DNA from: Acinetobacter pittii ATCC 19004 = CIP 70.29
Lineage (GTDB): Bacteria > Pseudomonadota > Gammaproteobacteria > Pseudomonadales > Moraxellaceae
Length of the DNA: 64,000 nucleotides
NCBI RefSeq assembly: GCF_000369045.1
Contig: NZ_KB849790.1
Coordinates: forward strand, 565,422-629,421
Direction of reading: 5' to 3'
Part shown: piece after piece, positions 25,732-34,020 of the stretch
Position numbering within the stretch: position 1 is the first letter of the stretch
Layout of the letters: each line of letters begins with the position of its first letter
Notes under the pieces: generated by a model
The model's input: only the letters and a program-made list of their open reading frames with translations
Databases searched by the model: none
Told to the model about the DNA's origin: nothing
Translations under genes and position numbers: made by a program

Positions 25732-26545
25732 AGCCACTCTCCTGTTGTTGAATTATTTTAATTTTGGCTAGCTCCTCTTCTAGCTCTCGCCATGATGGAA
25801 TATTAAAGTCGCGCTCAAGTAAAGTTGCTTTCACACCACACACTTGATAGGTATATCTCAATAGTTCCCATACGCGATCACAAACCTCTGCACCATGCGT
25901 ATCAATTAATAAATTTTTCTGAACTTGCTCATGTCCAGCAATATGTATATAACGGATTCTTTCTTTTGGCATGTCCCGAATAAATCCAAATGCATCACTG
26001 CCATGGTTAATGCTGTTGACATAGACATTATTGACATCCAGAAGCAAATCACAGTCTGCATATTGAAGAACCTCACGGATAAACTCCGCTTCACTCATTT
26101 CAGCATTGGGCATTAAATAAGTAGAAACATTCTCTATGACTAATCGTCTTCCTAAAATATCTTGAACACGTAAAATACGTTCAGCGACATATTGAACAGC
26201 CGGTTCAGTCATAGGAATGGGCAACAAATCATATAAATAGCCGCCATCATTTGTATAACTTAAATGTTCAGAATAAATCGAGACATCATATTGTTCTAAA
26301 AAGTTTTTTATTTTTTCGATAAATTCAAGATTCAGTGGATGAGGACCGCCAATAGACAATGACAAGCCGTGACAAATTAATGGAGCTTTTTCAACACACT
26401 GTGCGAGTAATTTCGCGTGTCGTCCACCAAAACCTAGCCAGTTTTCAGGAGCAACTTCAATAAAATCTGGACATGTTTTTGCATCTAAAAACGAGTCTAT
26501 AAAATCACGCCTTAAACCAAGTCCTACGCCTGACAAATCCATCAT
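25682..26545 (-). CDS. bufB: DUF692 multinuclear non-heme iron oxidase (BufB/HvfB)
   Basis: A TIM-barrel enzyme of about 287 residues of the MNIO (DUF692) family, related to MbnB, which uses iron centres to convert cysteines of a precursor peptide to oxazolone-thioamide or similar groups. The iron-ligand regions are all present: CHGLSLSIGG, SEHLSY, IENVSTYL, LLLDVNNVYVNSINHG, HIAGHE and DTHG. The reading frame opens at 26578, but ATG 26545 with AAGGAG eight bases upstream is the likely start. Its probable substrate is the Cys-repeat protein encoded 69 bases upstream. Confidence 0.92.
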   Translation of the reverse strand: MMDLSGVGLGLRRDFIDSFLDAKTCPDFIEVAPENWLGFGGRHAKLLAQCVEKAPLICHGLSLSIGGPHPLNLEFIEKIKNFLEQYDVSIYSEHLSYTNDGGYLYDLLPIPMTEPAVQYVAERILRVQDILGRRLVIENVSTYLMPNAEMSEAEFIREVLQYADCDLLLDVNNVYVNSINHGSDAFGFIRDMPKERIRYIHIAGHEQVQKNLLIDTHGAEVCDRVWELLRYTYQVCGVKATLLERDFNIPSWRELEEELAKIKIIQQQESGYEGKSNILSDHATTVL

Positions 26546-26614
26546 GGTGATTTCTCCTTTTGGAAACGATGCCGACACTTACCAGAAGGCCGACATCATC
26601 CATGATCAGATTGT

Positions 26615-26923
26615 TTACTTAGCGCCGCACTTACCGTCAGCGACTTTTTTATCTGCACCGCACTTGCCGTCCGCTGCTTTTTTAGTTGCTCCACATTTTC
26701 CATCTGCTGCTTTTTTATCTGCACCACATTTTGCTTCGGCAGACTTTTCATGGTTTTTCATTTTGTTAGCACCGCATTTTGCTTCACCGCATTTTCCATC
26801 TGCTGCTTTGGTTGCATGTGCTTCGGTTGTTGTATGGGTTGCTGCTACCGCCACTTGTGTAGCGCCAGCAACTGATAGTGCTAATAATGCCGCCACTGAA
26901 GTCATTGAATTGAGCTTATACAT
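26615..26923 (-). CDS. bufA: Bufferin-type RiPP precursor with six KCG motifs
   Basis: A 102-residue secreted precursor. A signal peptide ends at about AVA-A (residue 28), and the mature part contains six cysteines, all as KCG: four times DGKCG and twice EAKCG. This is the repeat pattern of HvfA of Haemophilus, where EGKCG cysteines are modified by HvfB/HvfC into copper-binding groups. AAAGGA precedes the ATG by eight bases. The product is probably a periplasmic copper-binding peptide made by the DUF692/DUF2063 pair downstream. The number of motifs and their exact chemistry cannot be predicted. Confidence 0.88.
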   Translation of the reverse strand: MYKLNSMTSVAALLALSVAGATQVAVAATHTTTEAHATKAADGKCGEAKCGANKMKNHEKSAEAKCGADKKAADGKCGATKKAADGKCGADKKVADGKCGAK

Positions 26924-26953
26924 GTTAGTATTCCTTTAAAGATAAATTCTCGG

Positions 26954-26968
26954 TTTGTACATTTGTAC
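26954..26968. promoter_or_regulatory. Tandem TTTGTAC repeat in the bufA/doxX divergent region
   Basis: TTTGTAC occurs twice with an 8-base period, directly upstream of bufA and in the region shared with the divergent DoxX gene. It may be part of a regulator or ECF-sigma recognition site; the assignment is tentative. Confidence 0.35.
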
Positions 26969-27086
26969 GTATAGTTAGACGGACCAAATCCTTTTTTATT
27001 ACACCGTAAATAAAATTTTTTTTATGTAAGAAATACAGTTTTTATCCGACTAATTAATATTCAATCGCATCGGATGTGAAATTATC

Positions 27087-27689
27087 ATGAAGAATTTTAT
27101 TTATGGCTTATCTCAATATTATCAAAAACTGGGTAAAACTCTACAACATGCGGACGGCATCGCAGCTCTGGCTCTTCGATTATATTTAGTTCCTATATTT
27201 TGGATGGCTGGCACAAATAAATTAATGCACTTTAACGACATTGTAGAATGGTTTGGCAACTCAGATGGAGGTTTAGGACTTCCTTTTCCGTATTTAATGG
27301 CATTACTTGCAACAACGGCTGAGCTAGCAGGTGCAATACTATTAACATTTGGCCTCTTTACTCGCTTAATTAGCATCCCGCTCATGATTACCATGTTGGT
27401 TGCCATATTTACTGTCCATATACCAAATGGATGGCAAGCGATTGCTGATCCGAATGCACCCTTTGCAAACATGCAGGTCTTGGCCTCGGCTGAAAAGTTA
27501 GAGAAGGCTCGCGAAATATTACAAATCTACGGCAATTATGATTGGCTCACGTCTAGTGGTTCGTTTGTAATTTTAAATAATGGAATTGAGTTTGCCGCTA
27601 CGTATTTGGTCATGCTACTCGCACTGCTTGTTCTTGGAGGCGGCCGTTATTTCAGTTTAGATTATTGGATTAAAAAGAAACTGCTCTAA
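27087..27689 (+). CDS. DoxX-family membrane protein linked to the bufferin operon
   Basis: A 200-residue inner-membrane protein of the DoxX/SURF4-like family with four helices: LALRLYLVPIFWMAGTNKL, YLMALLATTAELAGAILLTFGL, ISIPLMITMLVAIFTVHI, and the C-terminal TYLVMLLALLVLGGG. DoxX genes accompany bufferin and GIG (gold-induced) operons as the fourth component, and here the gene is divergent from bufA, 163 bases away. It may help with metal or redox homeostasis at the membrane; that role is inferred. Confidence 0.88.
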   Translation: MKNFIYGLSQYYQKLGKTLQHADGIAALALRLYLVPIFWMAGTNKLMHFNDIVEWFGNSDGGLGLPFPYLMALLATTAELAGAILLTFGLFTRLISIPLMITMLVAIFTVHIPNGWQAIADPNAPFANMQVLASAEKLEKAREILQIYGNYDWLTSSGSFVILNNGIEFAATYLVMLLALLVLGGGRYFSLDYWIKKKLL

Positions 27690-27817
27690 TTAATCATTAC
27701 GCTAAAAATCCTACTGACAGCAACATAGGGCATCTTTTTCTTATTGTGTGCCATGTTTAGCTCATGACACACAATTGATAGTGAGGCAATTTGGTCAAAC
27801 CAGAAGCTGGTATCAAA

Positions 27818-28762
27818 TTATCGAACTCTCACAAAAATAATATCTAGGTCTTTTTTGGGTACAAACTTAGTCTTGGTCATTTGAAATTGAGTTAGACTAA
27901 TCTTTTTAACTGGCCCATCCCAACAAAATGAAACCAGCTCATCCTTATCACGCTCAATGGTGAGCTTAAAGTTTTCAATTGGTTTTGCCCAATTTGCACC
28001 CGTCGTTAAAATATAGCCCAAAGCACTAAACGGCGAATTTTCTGCACTGGCTTTTTTTAAGCCTTGCTTAAATTGTTTATCCATACAAAATTGCTGGTTA
28101 TATTCATCTGGATAGAGAGCTACAGAGCCACCGACCAAAGGTTTATATTCATGATGAATTTTAGTCAAACTATTGGCTTTGAAAGTCTGCTTCCAACTAT
28201 AAACCACTTGAGATGACCACGGGATTACATCATCTTTTTTAAATTTGGCTAAAATTTTCTGTATTTGCGGCTTATTACATTGTTTTAGCTTATCTACATA
28301 ATATTCATAATCATAGTTAGTGCGAGTCCATGGGTTTAGCATCTCTTTTTCACTAAAACCGCATTGCTTAAACTCATCCGTTGCATCAATCAGTGGCGAT
28401 TTTTCATCTTTTTGAATAAACGTTCTGACATGTATCTCGGGTTTTATATTTTTTCCATCTACCACAATTTTAAAGCTTTTTAAAAGCTGTTCAGTATGTG
28501 CAAAATCAGATTCAAAAAAATTATCAATGCGTGGTAACGGAAATAAAATCGTTTCCGTTACGTCTTTATTGCTTAAGTTTTTATAGAGGTAGTCGACCTT
28601 AATAATCTTTTTACTAATAAATAGATCTTCGCTTTGCATGGCAATTTGCGAATTTTTGAGATATTGAATCCCACCTGTACCCACGTAACCCGTAGAGTCG
28701 TTGGCTAGACCATAGGTAGATAGCGAAGCTAAAACAGCAAAGGTTATTGCAAGTTTTTTCAT
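27818..28762 (-). CDS. Periplasmic DUF4424 protein
   Basis: A 314-residue exported protein. The signal peptide is cleaved after YGLA, and the mature protein starts NDSTGYVGTGGIQYLKN, followed by IAMQSEDLFISKKIIKVDYLYKN and DVTETILFPLP, the DUF4424 pattern. The family has no known function. It stands alone, and its nearest upstream neighbours on the same strand are the small paralogues at 29-30 kb, separated by a terminator-containing gap. Confidence 0.8.
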   Translation of the reverse strand: MKKLAITFAVLASLSTYGLANDSTGYVGTGGIQYLKNSQIAMQSEDLFISKKIIKVDYLYKNLSNKDVTETILFPLPRIDNFFESDFAHTEQLLKSFKIVVDGKNIKPEIHVRTFIQKDEKSPLIDATDEFKQCGFSEKEMLNPWTRTNYDYEYYVDKLKQCNKPQIQKILAKFKKDDVIPWSSQVVYSWKQTFKANSLTKIHHEYKPLVGGSVALYPDEYNQQFCMDKQFKQGLKKASAENSPFSALGYILTTGANWAKPIENFKLTIERDKDELVSFCWDGPVKKISLTQFQMTKTKFVPKKDLDIIFVRVR

Positions 28763-28888
28763 TTTAAAGTGCTCTATGTCATTTTCTAATTATGAAATAT
28801 CCATCTGCAATAAAGCATAACTGTTTAAGCGTAAACGTTGTTGATTTTTTAGTGGTGACTCATCTATCTCTTTAAAATTTATAAAAAG

Positions 28889-29242
28889 TTAATTAAAGCT
28901 TAGTTTTTGTTTCATCATCTTTTTAGGCACACTAATTTTTCCAATAAAGTTGGTTAACCATAAAATGCATTCATCACGATGTTCAAAGTGAGGGATCAAA
29001 CTTAGGTCAATTTTTATATCCCGATCTGCTATAGGCAAACTCAAGCAATATTCAAAGTCGATCGAGTTATATTTTAATCTCAGATTTTTTTCTGCGGCCT
29101 GTTTTTTTATTTCAGCCATAATTCGATTAAGGTTAACGATTAAATCATTTGAAATTTGATTGTTCTCATAGACACGTTCATAGACGTTTTCAGCAACGTC
29201 TATATATTTTATAAGCTCTGCGTTTTCATTCATCTCATTCAT
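28889..29242 (-). CDS. Unknown small protein, member 1 of a local paralogous family
   Basis: A soluble 117-residue protein sharing IDFEYCLSLP, IKIDLSLIPHF and CILWLTNFIGKI with the longer proteins at 29.5 kb and 52.7 kb. This shorter member lacks the GG(K/R)PKLPP segment and the charged C-terminal tail found in the other two. It has no signal peptide or membrane segment. I do not recognise the family. Confidence 0.75.
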   Translation of the reverse strand: MNEMNENAELIKYIDVAENVYERVYENNQISNDLIVNLNRIMAEIKKQAAEKNLRLKYNSIDFEYCLSLPIADRDIKIDLSLIPHFEHRDECILWLTNFIGKISVPKKMMKQKLSFN

Positions 29243-29545
29243 ACTCTCTTTTTTTTAAAATTATGAACAGCTAAATGTTTAATTGCGTTACTTGGCACGT
29301 GGGTTATGTGAAAAACGTATATTTTCATTTACCAAAAGATTAATTTAAGATTTTGATATTTATAAAAAACATTTTATATTTTCACATTTGCATACATTTA
29401 AGATTTTCAGAATATTAAACTTTGGTTATCAAAATAACTCAGTCTTCATTTATTTTTAGATAAAAAAAACCGCCCCAGAAGGCGGTCGCTGAGTTAAAAC
29501 CAGCAGGTATATAGAAGTAAGGTGGACGTTTACTTCTATATTCTT
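29243..29545. other. Gene-free AT-rich region with a strong terminator
   Basis: Apart from the terminator at 29462-29486 and the presumed promoter of the 117-codon gene, nothing else could be recognised here. Confidence 0.6.
29462..29486 (-). terminator. Intrinsic terminator after the 152-codon gene
   Basis: Stem ACCGCC (29469-29474) with GGCGGT (29481-29486), followed on the minus strand by eight U. It ends transcription of the gene at 29546-30004. Confidence 0.92.
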
Positions 29546-30004
29546 TTATGAAGGAGTTTTATTGATTTTAATAAAATCCTCAGATTTAAAATAATTGATA
29601 ATCATGTCTGCATGCTCTTCTTTTGGAGGAGTGACAGTCATAGGAAATGCCTCTTTCGACATCTTAAAACCTGGGGGTAAAAAGTGCGAAATTGGCGGTA
29701 GTTTCGGTTTTCCACCTTCTGTGATTCGCTCAATAAATCCAGCTAACCAAAGAAGATATTCACCTTCATTTACGAACTTTGGCATAACACTCAGATCAAT
29801 TTGAACTTTGCATTCACTTAACGGTTTCGTTAAGTTTTCTTCAAAGTCGATATAGTTGAACTTGAGCTTAAACTCTGTTCCTTTGATGGCTTTTCGAATC
29901 TGACTAATTAAACAGTTAAGGTTCTGAGTAATGTCATCAGTGAATAAGCTATCTTTTTTAATATTTTTATAAACCTTTTCGGCTACAGCTAGATACTTTG
30001 GCAT
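29546..30004 (-). CDS. Unknown small protein, member 2 of the local paralogous family
   Basis: A 152-residue soluble protein beginning MPKYLAVAEKVYKNIKKDSLF, which matches MTKFIAIAEKVYEECEKKNLF of the 52.7-kb protein. Shared blocks are YIDFEENLTKP, VQIDLSVMPKF, YLLWLAGFIERIT and GGKPKLPP, and both have an acidic/basic tail ending near a MI(I/R)(N/S)YF(K/D)S(E/D)D motif. No known domain was recognised. The family looks like a lineage-specific set of small cytosolic proteins. Confidence 0.8.
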   Translation of the reverse strand: MPKYLAVAEKVYKNIKKDSLFTDDITQNLNCLISQIRKAIKGTEFKLKFNYIDFEENLTKPLSECKVQIDLSVMPKFVNEGEYLLWLAGFIERITEGGKPKLPPISHFLPPGFKMSKEAFPMTVTPPKEEHADMIINYFKSEDFIKINKTPS

Positions 30005-30254
30005 TAACCTCTCTCCATACTATTGTTATAAAGTTCTGATCTATGAATGTTTTCTGTCTTTGATTATGCTTAAAGTAGTGTAATTAAAGGTATCCTTATT
30101 AGAGTGGTTTGTAAGTAGTTTGCGCTTTATGTAAAACACTTCATAAAAACACCTAAAAAAATTATGGTTTTGATAACTTATCCGCAAAAAAGCATGGTTG
30201 AATAGAGATCGTCAGAAATATTTACTTTCATATTATTTTGACCATTTGGTAAAA

Positions 30255-30449
30255 TTAATATGTTTTCATTTGCTTATCTCGTCTTACCAACCCTAAAACA
30301 GCTCGACGCACTCGTATTTCTTCTTCAGAAAAAGGTAAATGCTCGATGAGCTCGTAAATTGAGAGAGAATTATTTTCAATCAAGAAACAGTCTTGCTCTG
30401 TTGTCCAATTAGACGTTGTCGATTCAGTTTGTTTTAAGTAGCGTTTCAT
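30255..30449 (-). CDS. Small Myb/SANT-like helix-turn-helix protein (hypothetical)
   Basis: A 64-residue basic protein with WTTEQDCFLIENNSLSIYEL followed by IEHLPFSEEEIRVRRAVLGL, a pattern like a single SANT/Myb-type tri-helix. It could bind nucleic acid. Upstream CTAGGAAAT gives a weak ribosome site. Its leader contains an intrinsic terminator between a good promoter and the start codon, so expression may depend on read-through. Confidence 0.6.
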   Translation of the reverse strand: MKRYLKQTESTTSNWTTEQDCFLIENNSLSIYELIEHLPFSEEEIRVRRAVLGLVRRDKQMKTY

Positions 30450-30477
30450 ATTTCCTAGCAGACTTGTTTACACATAC

Positions 30478-30503
30478 AAAAAGCCTGCCTTTAGGCAAGC
30501 TTA
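30478..30503 (-). terminator. Leader terminator upstream of the SANT-like gene (end of a possible short sRNA)
   Basis: On the minus strand AGCTTGCC, loop TAAA, then GGCAGGCT is followed by TTTTT, an intrinsic terminator lying about 30 bases before the 30449 start codon and about 25 bases after a consensus promoter. It may terminate a short sRNA or attenuate the small gene. Confidence 0.75.
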
Positions 30504-30528
30504 TATTTCAGGTTTTGAATTGGTTATT

Positions 30529-30557
30529 ATTATAGCAGTCTATACATGATATGTTCA
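30529..30557 (-). promoter_or_regulatory. Sigma-70 type promoter driving the short leader/sRNA
   Basis: Minus-strand -35 TGAACA (30557-30552), a 17-base spacer and a perfect -10 TATAAT (30534-30529). The predicted transcript begins near 30522 and reaches the terminator at 30478-30503 within about 50 bases. Confidence 0.65.
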
Positions 30558-30589
30558 GTTAATATTGTAGCTGCCCTAACTAAACATTA

Positions 30590-30617
30590 TAAAAAAGCCC
30601 ACTCACTGTGGGCTTCT
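30590..30617 (-). terminator. Terminator after the 104-codon gene
   Basis: Stem AAGCCCAC with GTGGGCTT around TCACT, followed on the minus strand by U residues; it lies ten bases beyond the stop at 30627. Confidence 0.88.
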
Positions 30618-30626
30618 TAATGGTTA

Positions 30627-30941
30627 TTATGCGGCATTTACCCCAACAATAAACTGACTACAATTAGAGCCTTCAGATGCATTGCCTAATTGTTTTTCAG
30701 AGAATTTAAATTTAGAGGCAACTGACTCGTAATCTTTTTTAAGGGTTTGGCCAGTTAACTCTCCAAGCTCTTTGACTTGTTCTGGTTGCAAGATGCCATG
30801 TTCAACTGCTTGATTTACCATGACACATGCTGTGGTCATTGCGTCATAACGTGCAGCAGTTTTAGAGTAACCTAGAGCACCGATTACACCACCAATAATT
30901 AAGCCAATAATCACCGCTAAAGTTACGTGCATTTTATTCAT
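30627..30941 (-). CDS. Small membrane-anchored protein of unknown function
   Basis: A 104-residue protein with one N-terminal glycine-zipper transmembrane helix (HVTLAVIIGLIIGGVIGALGY) and a helical, probably periplasmic, tail containing two cysteines (TACVMVNQ and SNCSQF) that could form a disulfide. The ATG at 30941 has only a weak ribosome site, and the next ATG is three codons on. I do not recognise a family. Confidence 0.7.
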   Translation of the reverse strand: MNKMHVTLAVIIGLIIGGVIGALGYSKTAARYDAMTTACVMVNQAVEHGILQPEQVKELGELTGQTLKKDYESVASKFKFSEKQLGNASEGSNCSQFIVGVNAA

Positions 30942-31106
30942 TTTTTAAATACCTAAAAAATCTAACTAAACTAAAAAGGAGCACTTCAAAAGATTGTGTT
31001 CAAGCCCAATTAGGATAGTCGCGTTTATAGGTTATAAAAAGTTAGATTCTGTCACATTTTTTGATAGGTTAAGTGAAATGTGTTTTATCAATTCAAAAGA
31101 AAAATA

Positions 31107-31799
31107 TCAGACCTTCCTAATTCTCTTTCGTTTTTTGCTTGGCACTTCTAAAGGAATTGCCACCTTACCTGTACCCAACCCGCGGAAAAAATAATTAATG
31201 ATATATAAGAATAACAAGCCAAAATAAAAAATCGGAAAAATACTAAAGACAGTTGTTACTATTTCCCAAAACATCACTCCGACTCTGTAATTATACCCCA
31301 ATACTATAAGCCCACCTCTACGTCTGGGCCTCTGCTGAGTAATATCATCATAAATAAAGTGAAGTATTCCCATGACAAAACATAGGGCAAATAAACTTGA
31401 GACTAATGTCTTTTTGATTAAAGGTTTCTCTAACCAAGGGTATTTTTTTGAAGACTCAAATTCGGCTTTAAAAAATATTTTATAAATTTCCTCTTGATAA
31501 GATTTATTAACCCCATATTTTTTAATAAAAAAATAGCAGATAACACAACCCACAAAGAACATGACTATGGTTATATAAATGCTATAAAGAATCGTAAAAA
31601 ACGGTAGTGGACCTTTCGTACCAACAGTCACATGCATAGTTTGTGTGATGTATTGATATAGCTCGTACTGCCATTCATTTTTTGGATAAGCAGGAAATAC
31701 AAATAAAGGAATAATAAAAAGAATGGAACATATAGCTATATTTCCTTTGTTCTCCTTACTTTTCCGTGCAAGCGTAGAAAGAAAATTTTTAGAAGCCAT
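31107..31799 (-). CDS. Polytopic membrane protein of unknown function
   Basis: A 230-residue inner-membrane protein with four predicted helices (IAICSILFIIPLFVFP, TILYSIYITIVMFFVGCVICYFF, SLFALCFVMGILHFIYD, FSIFPIFYFGLLFLYIINYFF) and a basic C-terminus (PSKKRKRIRKV). A large loop lies between helices 2 and 3. No family recognised. It stands alone between AT-rich gaps. Confidence 0.65.
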   Translation of the reverse strand: MASKNFLSTLARKSKENKGNIAICSILFIIPLFVFPAYPKNEWQYELYQYITQTMHVTVGTKGPLPFFTILYSIYITIVMFFVGCVICYFFIKKYGVNKSYQEEIYKIFFKAEFESSKKYPWLEKPLIKKTLVSSLFALCFVMGILHFIYDDITQQRPRRRGGLIVLGYNYRVGVMFWEIVTTVFSIFPIFYFGLLFLYIINYFFRGLGTGKVAIPLEVPSKKRKRIRKV

Positions 31800-32045
31800 A
31801 TCTATATTTTACAATTTGGAATCACTTCTTTAACCTTATAAAAATCATTAAAAGCTTTTATAGTATTCATAAAAAGTCATTCATTTTATTTAATATCTTG
31901 TGAACGAACTTTACTCTATGTTTTAGATAAAATCAAAAGATGAGAGAGAAAGTTTCCTTATATGAAATATATACTTATTTTTACTTGTGCTCTTTATATT
32001 CAAAAGAGCACTTTTTAAAGGGAACTTTGAGACATTTCTAAGTTA

Positions 32046-32759
32046 TTAATGTAAAAACGGTTTTGTTAAAAATACAAACCCGACAGAGAAAAAAGCATTA
32101 TCGTGATGAGAAATTTGGTCGCCATAACTTGCATTTAATTGAACAAAGTCTTTATAAATCATGTATCGAAAACCTGTTTGGTAAAAAGCATCATTTCGAT
32201 CATTGCCATATACTTCGGCAGTGAATGTTAATGGATGGGTAAGTTGTGTTTCGGTTCCAATTCCCCATGTGGTTTGATTTTTATGTGTGGTATTTTCACG
32301 TAACCAACCAAGGTTGGCATGGATTAAAAATTTATCATCCAAAGTAGAAAGACTTAAAGGAACATTAACCGTCCAATCTTTCTTTGAAGAATCCTTAGTA
32401 TTGATTTGAGTGCCAAAAGAAAAGCCGATTCCCCAATCATTAGTTTCTAAAGGTTTTAATAAGGTCTTGCCTTGTAGAGTTGCATAACTGACATGCTCAG
32501 TATCATCATTTACTCTCCCCATCCCTACAGCAAATTCAAAATTACCACCAAAATTACAGGCTGGTGTTGCCCAATATTCTTTGCTGTCAGAGTTATGCTG
32601 CGCCCATGTTTCTAGCTGGCAGGTTTTTGGAGAAACTAGAGCAGCATCGTCAACAACCATAGGTCGTCCACTATGGCTCGCGCTAGATAATGCGAATAAA
32701 CAGAAACCAGAAATAAGTGAGCGTTTCTTTAAAGTAAATAACACTGGCATCACTCCCAT
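32046..32759 (-). CDS. Predicted outer-membrane beta-barrel protein
   Basis: A 237-residue protein with a signal peptide (cleavage near SSASHSG) and alternating amphipathic strands (FEFAVGMGRVN, WGIGFSFGTQIN, FLIHANLGWLRE, LTFTAEVYGND, FFSVGFVFLTK) that suggest a small outer-membrane barrel. The N-terminal part (PMVVDDAALVSPKTCQLETWAQ) resembles barrel proteins of metal-resistance clusters, but no such neighbours are present. Its substrate is unknown. Confidence 0.65.
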   Translation of the reverse strand: MGVMPVLFTLKKRSLISGFCLFALSSASHSGRPMVVDDAALVSPKTCQLETWAQHNSDSKEYWATPACNFGGNFEFAVGMGRVNDDTEHVSYATLQGKTLLKPLETNDWGIGFSFGTQINTKDSSKKDWTVNVPLSLSTLDDKFLIHANLGWLRENTTHKNQTTWGIGTETQLTHPLTFTAEVYGNDRNDAFYQTGFRYMIYKDFVQLNASYGDQISHHDNAFFSVGFVFLTKPFLH

Positions 32760-32839
32760 AAGTCATGGAGCACATACAAGTACTGCAACCCGTCATGAAT
32801 AAATCATGGGTTAATAATAGAAATGAAAAGATGGAAATA

Positions 32840-32871
32840 AAAAACCTCTTCTTGCATCCACAAAAAGAGGT
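32840..32871 (-). terminator. Probable terminator on the minus strand
   Basis: Stem ACCTCTT (32844-32850) with AAGAGGT (32865-32871), followed on the minus strand by UUUU. It lies about 165 bases beyond the qorB stop and could end that transcript or a small one between. Confidence 0.6.
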
Positions 32872-33035
32872 CTGTCAGGACTTCAGTGGATACTTAGACT
32901 ATTATCGATCGACTACTGTCACTCGAGCAAGTACTCACATTGAAGCTCCTAAAAATTAGTTGGGCGGATTCTAAAATTACCGTTGTTAAATATCAAGTTA
33001 AAATTTCGTGTCAGTCTAAGCGATAGAAAAACAGC

Positions 33036-33893
33036 TTATTTTAAAAACTCTTTCACAGTTTCTTGCATACTTGTCGTTGCACGGCCAATGAGCTGATGCA
33101 GATCTTTGCTATCACTATATAAACCGTCTTTAGATACGCCTTCATCCGAATCTGCCAATATATGAGCAAACCCTTCTGGTACACCAACCTGCACTAAAAG
33201 TGCTTTATATTCTGCTTCAGGTAAATCTTGATAAGTTATATCTTTTTTAGTGATTTCACTTGTCCATTTTGCTACATCATCAAGCGTGTAACTTGTATCA
33301 CCTGCAAGCTCATAAATCTTATTTTCATGCCCATCTTGCGTTAATACCACAGCGGCCGCAGTTGCATAATCTAAACGTGAAGCAGAAGAAATTTTACCGT
33401 GATGAGTTGCCCCAAAAATTTTGCCATGCTCTACCGCTTGTTTAAGACCCATTGCATAATTTTCGTTGTACCAGTTATTACGTAATAACGTGTAGGGAAT
33501 ATTTGATGCTTTTAAATATTGTTCAGTTTCAACATGTTCTTGTGCAAGTAAAAGTGGTGTTACATCTGCTTTTAATAAACTTGTGTAAGCGATAAATTTT
33601 ACATGTGCGAGTTTTGCTGCATTAATAATATTTTGGTGTTGTACCGTACGTTGACCAATTTCATTTGATGAAATTAATAAAAGCTTATCAATACCTTGTA
33701 GTTGCTCTGAAAGTTTTTCTACGTCATGAACATAATCAAAAGGACGAACTTCTACTCCTTTTGAGCTTAAATCCATAGCTTTTTCTGGATTACGGACTAA
33801 TGCCACAATATTTTTTGCTTCAGTCCGTTCAAGTAATTGAGAAATAACGAATTGACCAAGTTGACCTGTTGCACCAGTAACTGCAATACGCAT
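33036..33893 (-). CDS. qorB: NmrA-like NAD(P)H:quinone oxidoreductase (QorB/YtfG type)
   Basis: A 285-residue atypical short-chain reductase. The Rossmann motif is at the start (MRIAVTGATGQLGQFVISQLL), and the NmrA pattern continues with LLISSNEIGQRTVQHQNIINAAK and YTLLRNNWYNENY. It matches E. coli QorB in length and layout, an enzyme that reduces quinones with NADPH. The frame extends to 33986, but ATG 33893 has GGAG six bases upstream and begins exactly at the Rossmann strand. It is divergent from an HxlR gene with two operator-like repeats between them. Confidence 0.9.
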   Translation of the reverse strand: MRIAVTGATGQLGQFVISQLLERTEAKNIVALVRNPEKAMDLSSKGVEVRPFDYVHDVEKLSEQLQGIDKLLLISSNEIGQRTVQHQNIINAAKLAHVKFIAYTSLLKADVTPLLLAQEHVETEQYLKASNIPYTLLRNNWYNENYAMGLKQAVEHGKIFGATHHGKISSASRLDYATAAAVVLTQDGHENKIYELAGDTSYTLDDVAKWTSEITKKDITYQDLPEAEYKALLVQVGVPEGFAHILADSDEGVSKDGLYSDSKDLHQLIGRATTSMQETVKEFLK

Positions 33894-33944
33894 GGTGATC
33901 TCCATCTGATGTAGTTGAAATATTTCAATCATCGTAGTATCTTC

Positions 33945-33979
33945 ACTTACTAAAAGTAAGTACTTACCTAAAAGTAAGT
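33945..33979. promoter_or_regulatory. Twin inverted-repeat operator between qorB and its HxlR regulator
   Basis: Two adjacent, nearly identical dyads, ACTTAC-TAAAA-GTAAGT (33945-33961) and ACTTAC-CTAAAA-GTAAGT (33962-33979), lie in the divergent region 52 bases before qorB and 42 before the HxlR gene. They are very likely the HxlR (QorR-type) binding sites controlling both genes. Confidence 0.85.
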
Positions 33980-34020
33980 TCAGCATTAAATGTAAACTTT
34001 TGTAATACAGGTAATGAGCA

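Noticed and set aside
30994..31194. 66-codon plus-strand frame
   Set aside because: It overlaps the end of the membrane-protein gene on the minus strand and shows no family features.
32765..32959. 64-codon plus-strand frame
   Set aside because: No ribosome site and no protein-like pattern; it overlaps a terminator hairpin on the other strand.
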